Assembly (NCBI GenBank): GCA_045594885.1
Contig: JAZNZJ010000033.1
Span: forward strand, 38,285-102,284
DNA length: 64,000 bases
From: Fimenecus sp045594885
Lineage (GTDB): Bacteria; Bacillota; Clostridia; Oscillospirales; Acutalibacteraceae
Direction of reading: 5' to 3'
The notes below the pieces were generated by a model. It made no database searches. It saw only the letters and a program-made list of their open reading frames with translations, and had not been told where the DNA came from. This document shows positions 62,959 to 64,000 of the stretch, one piece after another. The position numbers and the translations under genes are program-made. Within the stretch, counting starts at the first letter, position 1. Every line of letters starts with the position of its first letter.

Positions 62959-63501
62959 ATGATTAAAATAGATGCTGGAGATTTCTTCTTGATTGAACCA
63001 TGCGAAGAATATGCAGAACAAATAGCTGAATATAAACAAGCTTGTCTGGATGCAGTTTCTTCAATGGATGGTTGTGGTCCTCTCCGTAAAAGTGAAAACT
63101 CAACAGCATATATTGCAGAATGCAAAAAATATACAAAACCTGAAACACTCCCGAAAGGATTAGTTTTAGCAACACAGTTTTTCTACATACGCAAAGCGGA
63201 TAATCGCCTTGTCGGTATGATACAGGTTCGACATTATTTCAATGATTATCTTTCTAAATACGGTGGTCATATTGGATATTCGATAAAACCGAACGAAAGA
63301 AGAAAAGGTTATGCAACATCAATGCTAAAAGCTGTTCTTCCGTATTGTAAAGAAATCGGTCTTGATAAAATACTAATTTCTTGTATTGACAGCAATATCG
63401 GTAGCGAAAAAACAATCCTTAATAATGGCGGCATTTATGAATCAACTGTTTATGAACGGAAAGAAAAATGCCACTTAAAGAGATTTTGGATAACTCTTTA
63501 A
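62959..63501 (+). CDS. GNAT-family N-acetyltransferase
   Basis: 180 residues, AGAGGTGA six bases before the ATG. Acetyl-CoA loop IGYSIKPNERRKGYATSML, then DKILISCIDSNIGSEKTIL followed by NNGGIYES. An N-terminal 60-residue part (EPCEEYAEQIAEYKQA) is shared with the GNAT proteins that acetylate small amines or antibiotics, but the substrate is unknown. Follows the preceding GNAT gene by 17 bases. Confidence 0.84.
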   Translation: MIKIDAGDFFLIEPCEEYAEQIAEYKQACLDAVSSMDGCGPLRKSENSTAYIAECKKYTKPETLPKGLVLATQFFYIRKADNRLVGMIQVRHYFNDYLSKYGGHIGYSIKPNERRKGYATSMLKAVLPYCKEIGLDKILISCIDSNIGSEKTILNNGGIYESTVYERKEKCHLKRFWITL

Positions 63502-63523
63502 TAATATAATTGCATACTGACTG

Positions 63524-63552
63524 CCTCCACATCTGCGAAGGCAGTTTTTTTG
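63524..63552 (+). terminator. Intrinsic terminator
   Basis: ACTGCCT / AGGCAGT stem followed by TTTTTTT; ends the S51-GNAT operon. A GGTCAGG / CCTGACC hairpin of REP type follows at 63563-63584. Confidence 0.75.
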
Positions 63553-63623
63553 ATTGAATTACGGTCAGGCACGGAGACCTGACCCTACAAAGTGTGTTTA
63601 TTAAATTTGAATTATTTTTATCC

Positions 63624-63850
63624 TCACATCTCAAATTCATCGGTAATTCCATTGAGGTATGTTGTATCTTTTTTGACATAGTATCTTTCGGTGATTTCGG
63701 AGGTCGAGTGTCCGAGCAAGTCTGCGACCTGACGAGGCGTTAATGATTTAATGCTTCCGTCAGGTTGTTTTATTCCGTTGAGAAGTTTTTTGCGAAGGTG
63801 TGGCGTAGTGTATGGAGTCCTTGGGTTTCAATTCCTGCACCTTTTTGCTT
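63624..63850 (-). pseudogene. Frameshifted tyrosine-integrase C-terminus
   Basis: On the minus strand GLHTLRHTFA (catalytic His-x-x-Arg-His) is followed, after a one-base frame shift in the run of A at about 63792, by LLNGIKQPDGSIKSLTPRQV, ADLLGHSTSEITERYYVKKD and a stop at 63624. The catalytic GH and Tyr are still readable. There is no N-terminal half. It is the scar of an older integrated element. Confidence 0.7.
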
Positions 63851-64000
63851 TATAAATAAACCCTTTTGAGTTCGCCTTTACATACTCCGCAACGATAATA
63901 TTCGGGATTTTTTATAATATTACTCATTTTCGTGCGGTAATAGATTTTTCCACAGGCTACGCATTTTACTGCGTATTGATATTCCGTAGGATTATTTTTG
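63850..64000 (-). CDS. C-terminal zinc ribbon of a SprT-like protein (partial)
   Basis: The frame runs in from the right window edge and stops at 63850. Residues read YQYAVKCVACGKIYYRTK, then YYRCGVCKGELKRVYL: two CxxC knuckles with the spacing and GEL/GKL ending of SprT-like metallopeptidases. Only about 49 residues are visible, so the catalytic HExxH part is outside the window. Confidence 0.55.
   Translation of the reverse strand, partial: KNNPTEYQYAVKCVACGKIYYRTKMSNIIKNPEYYRCGVCKGELKRVYL

Noticed and set aside
1..64000. CRISPR array or rRNA genes
   Set aside because: No regularly spaced direct repeats and no rRNA-like conserved stretch were seen; the repeated elements present are palindromic and dispersed.

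Overview
The window is low-GC Bacillota (Clostridia) DNA. An Oscillospiraceae/Ruminococcaceae-like gut or rumen organism fits best, given the dockerin domain, the AT-rich sequence, the strong AGGAGG-type ribosome sites, the agr-type cyclic-peptide system and the GPH symporters. This placement is inference from gene content.

Positions 1 to about 51,600 are the right part of an integrative and conjugative element (ICE) whose left end lies outside the window. Its integrase (50247-51500) and excisionase (49986-50183) abut the 3' end of a tRNA-Arg gene (51600-51676), the classic ICE target. Conjugation genes occupy 1-9 kb: NlpC/P60 wall hydrolase, pentapeptide-like and small ICE proteins, an oriT-like region, MobC-like protein, MobP-type relaxase, toprim primase-like protein, VirD4 coupling protein and a small HTH protein. 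A leftward three-gene unit (9.0-15.3 kb) encodes a 1750-residue secreted protein with peptidoglycan-binding, GH25-like, CARDB, InlB-type and dockerin modules.

The most striking region is 15.6-26.9 kb. A complete tyrosine recombinase sits beside 27-bp sites of the form CTTACAATAA-N7-TTATTGTAAG. The 7-bp centres match only in pairs and in inverted orientation: CTATAAA for the pair at 16607/21355, CCTCTTA for the pair at 22210/26862. The sequence therefore predicts two separately invertible segments. The first holds a SIR2-STAND (Avs5-like) defence gene and a class III aminotransferase facing each other, each starting 21-22 bp inside a site. The second holds a membrane/beta-barrel (Cap15-like, tentative) protein, a fold-type-I PLP enzyme, a pentapeptide-repeat protein and an NspC-like PLP decarboxylase. 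A decayed fifth site lies 20 bp upstream of a four-helix membrane protein. I read this as a phase-variable, recombinase-switched defence or small-molecule locus and do not recognise it as a described system.

From 27 to 45 kb two giant secreted RHS/YD-repeat proteins have different C-terminal tips, each followed closely by a candidate immunity gene. Degraded toxin/immunity fragments and two families of short palindromic repeats lie between and around them. From 44.9 to 48.6 kb there is a complete agr-type quorum-sensing locus (agrC, agrA, agrD, agrB) with two XRE regulators. An ICE sigma-like factor and an unexplained roughly 450-base non-coding stretch precede the excisionase.

Beyond 51.7 kb is chromosome: fucU with a rhamnulokinase relic, an ArsB/NhaD-type transporter behind a terminator-bearing leader that looks like a riboswitch, two GPH-family symporters around an LRR lipoprotein, a PAP2 phosphatase, a class B penicillin-binding protein, tRNA-Met and tRNA-Trp, an S51 peptidase, two GNAT acetyltransferases, and at the edge a frameshifted integrase relic and the end of a SprT-like gene.
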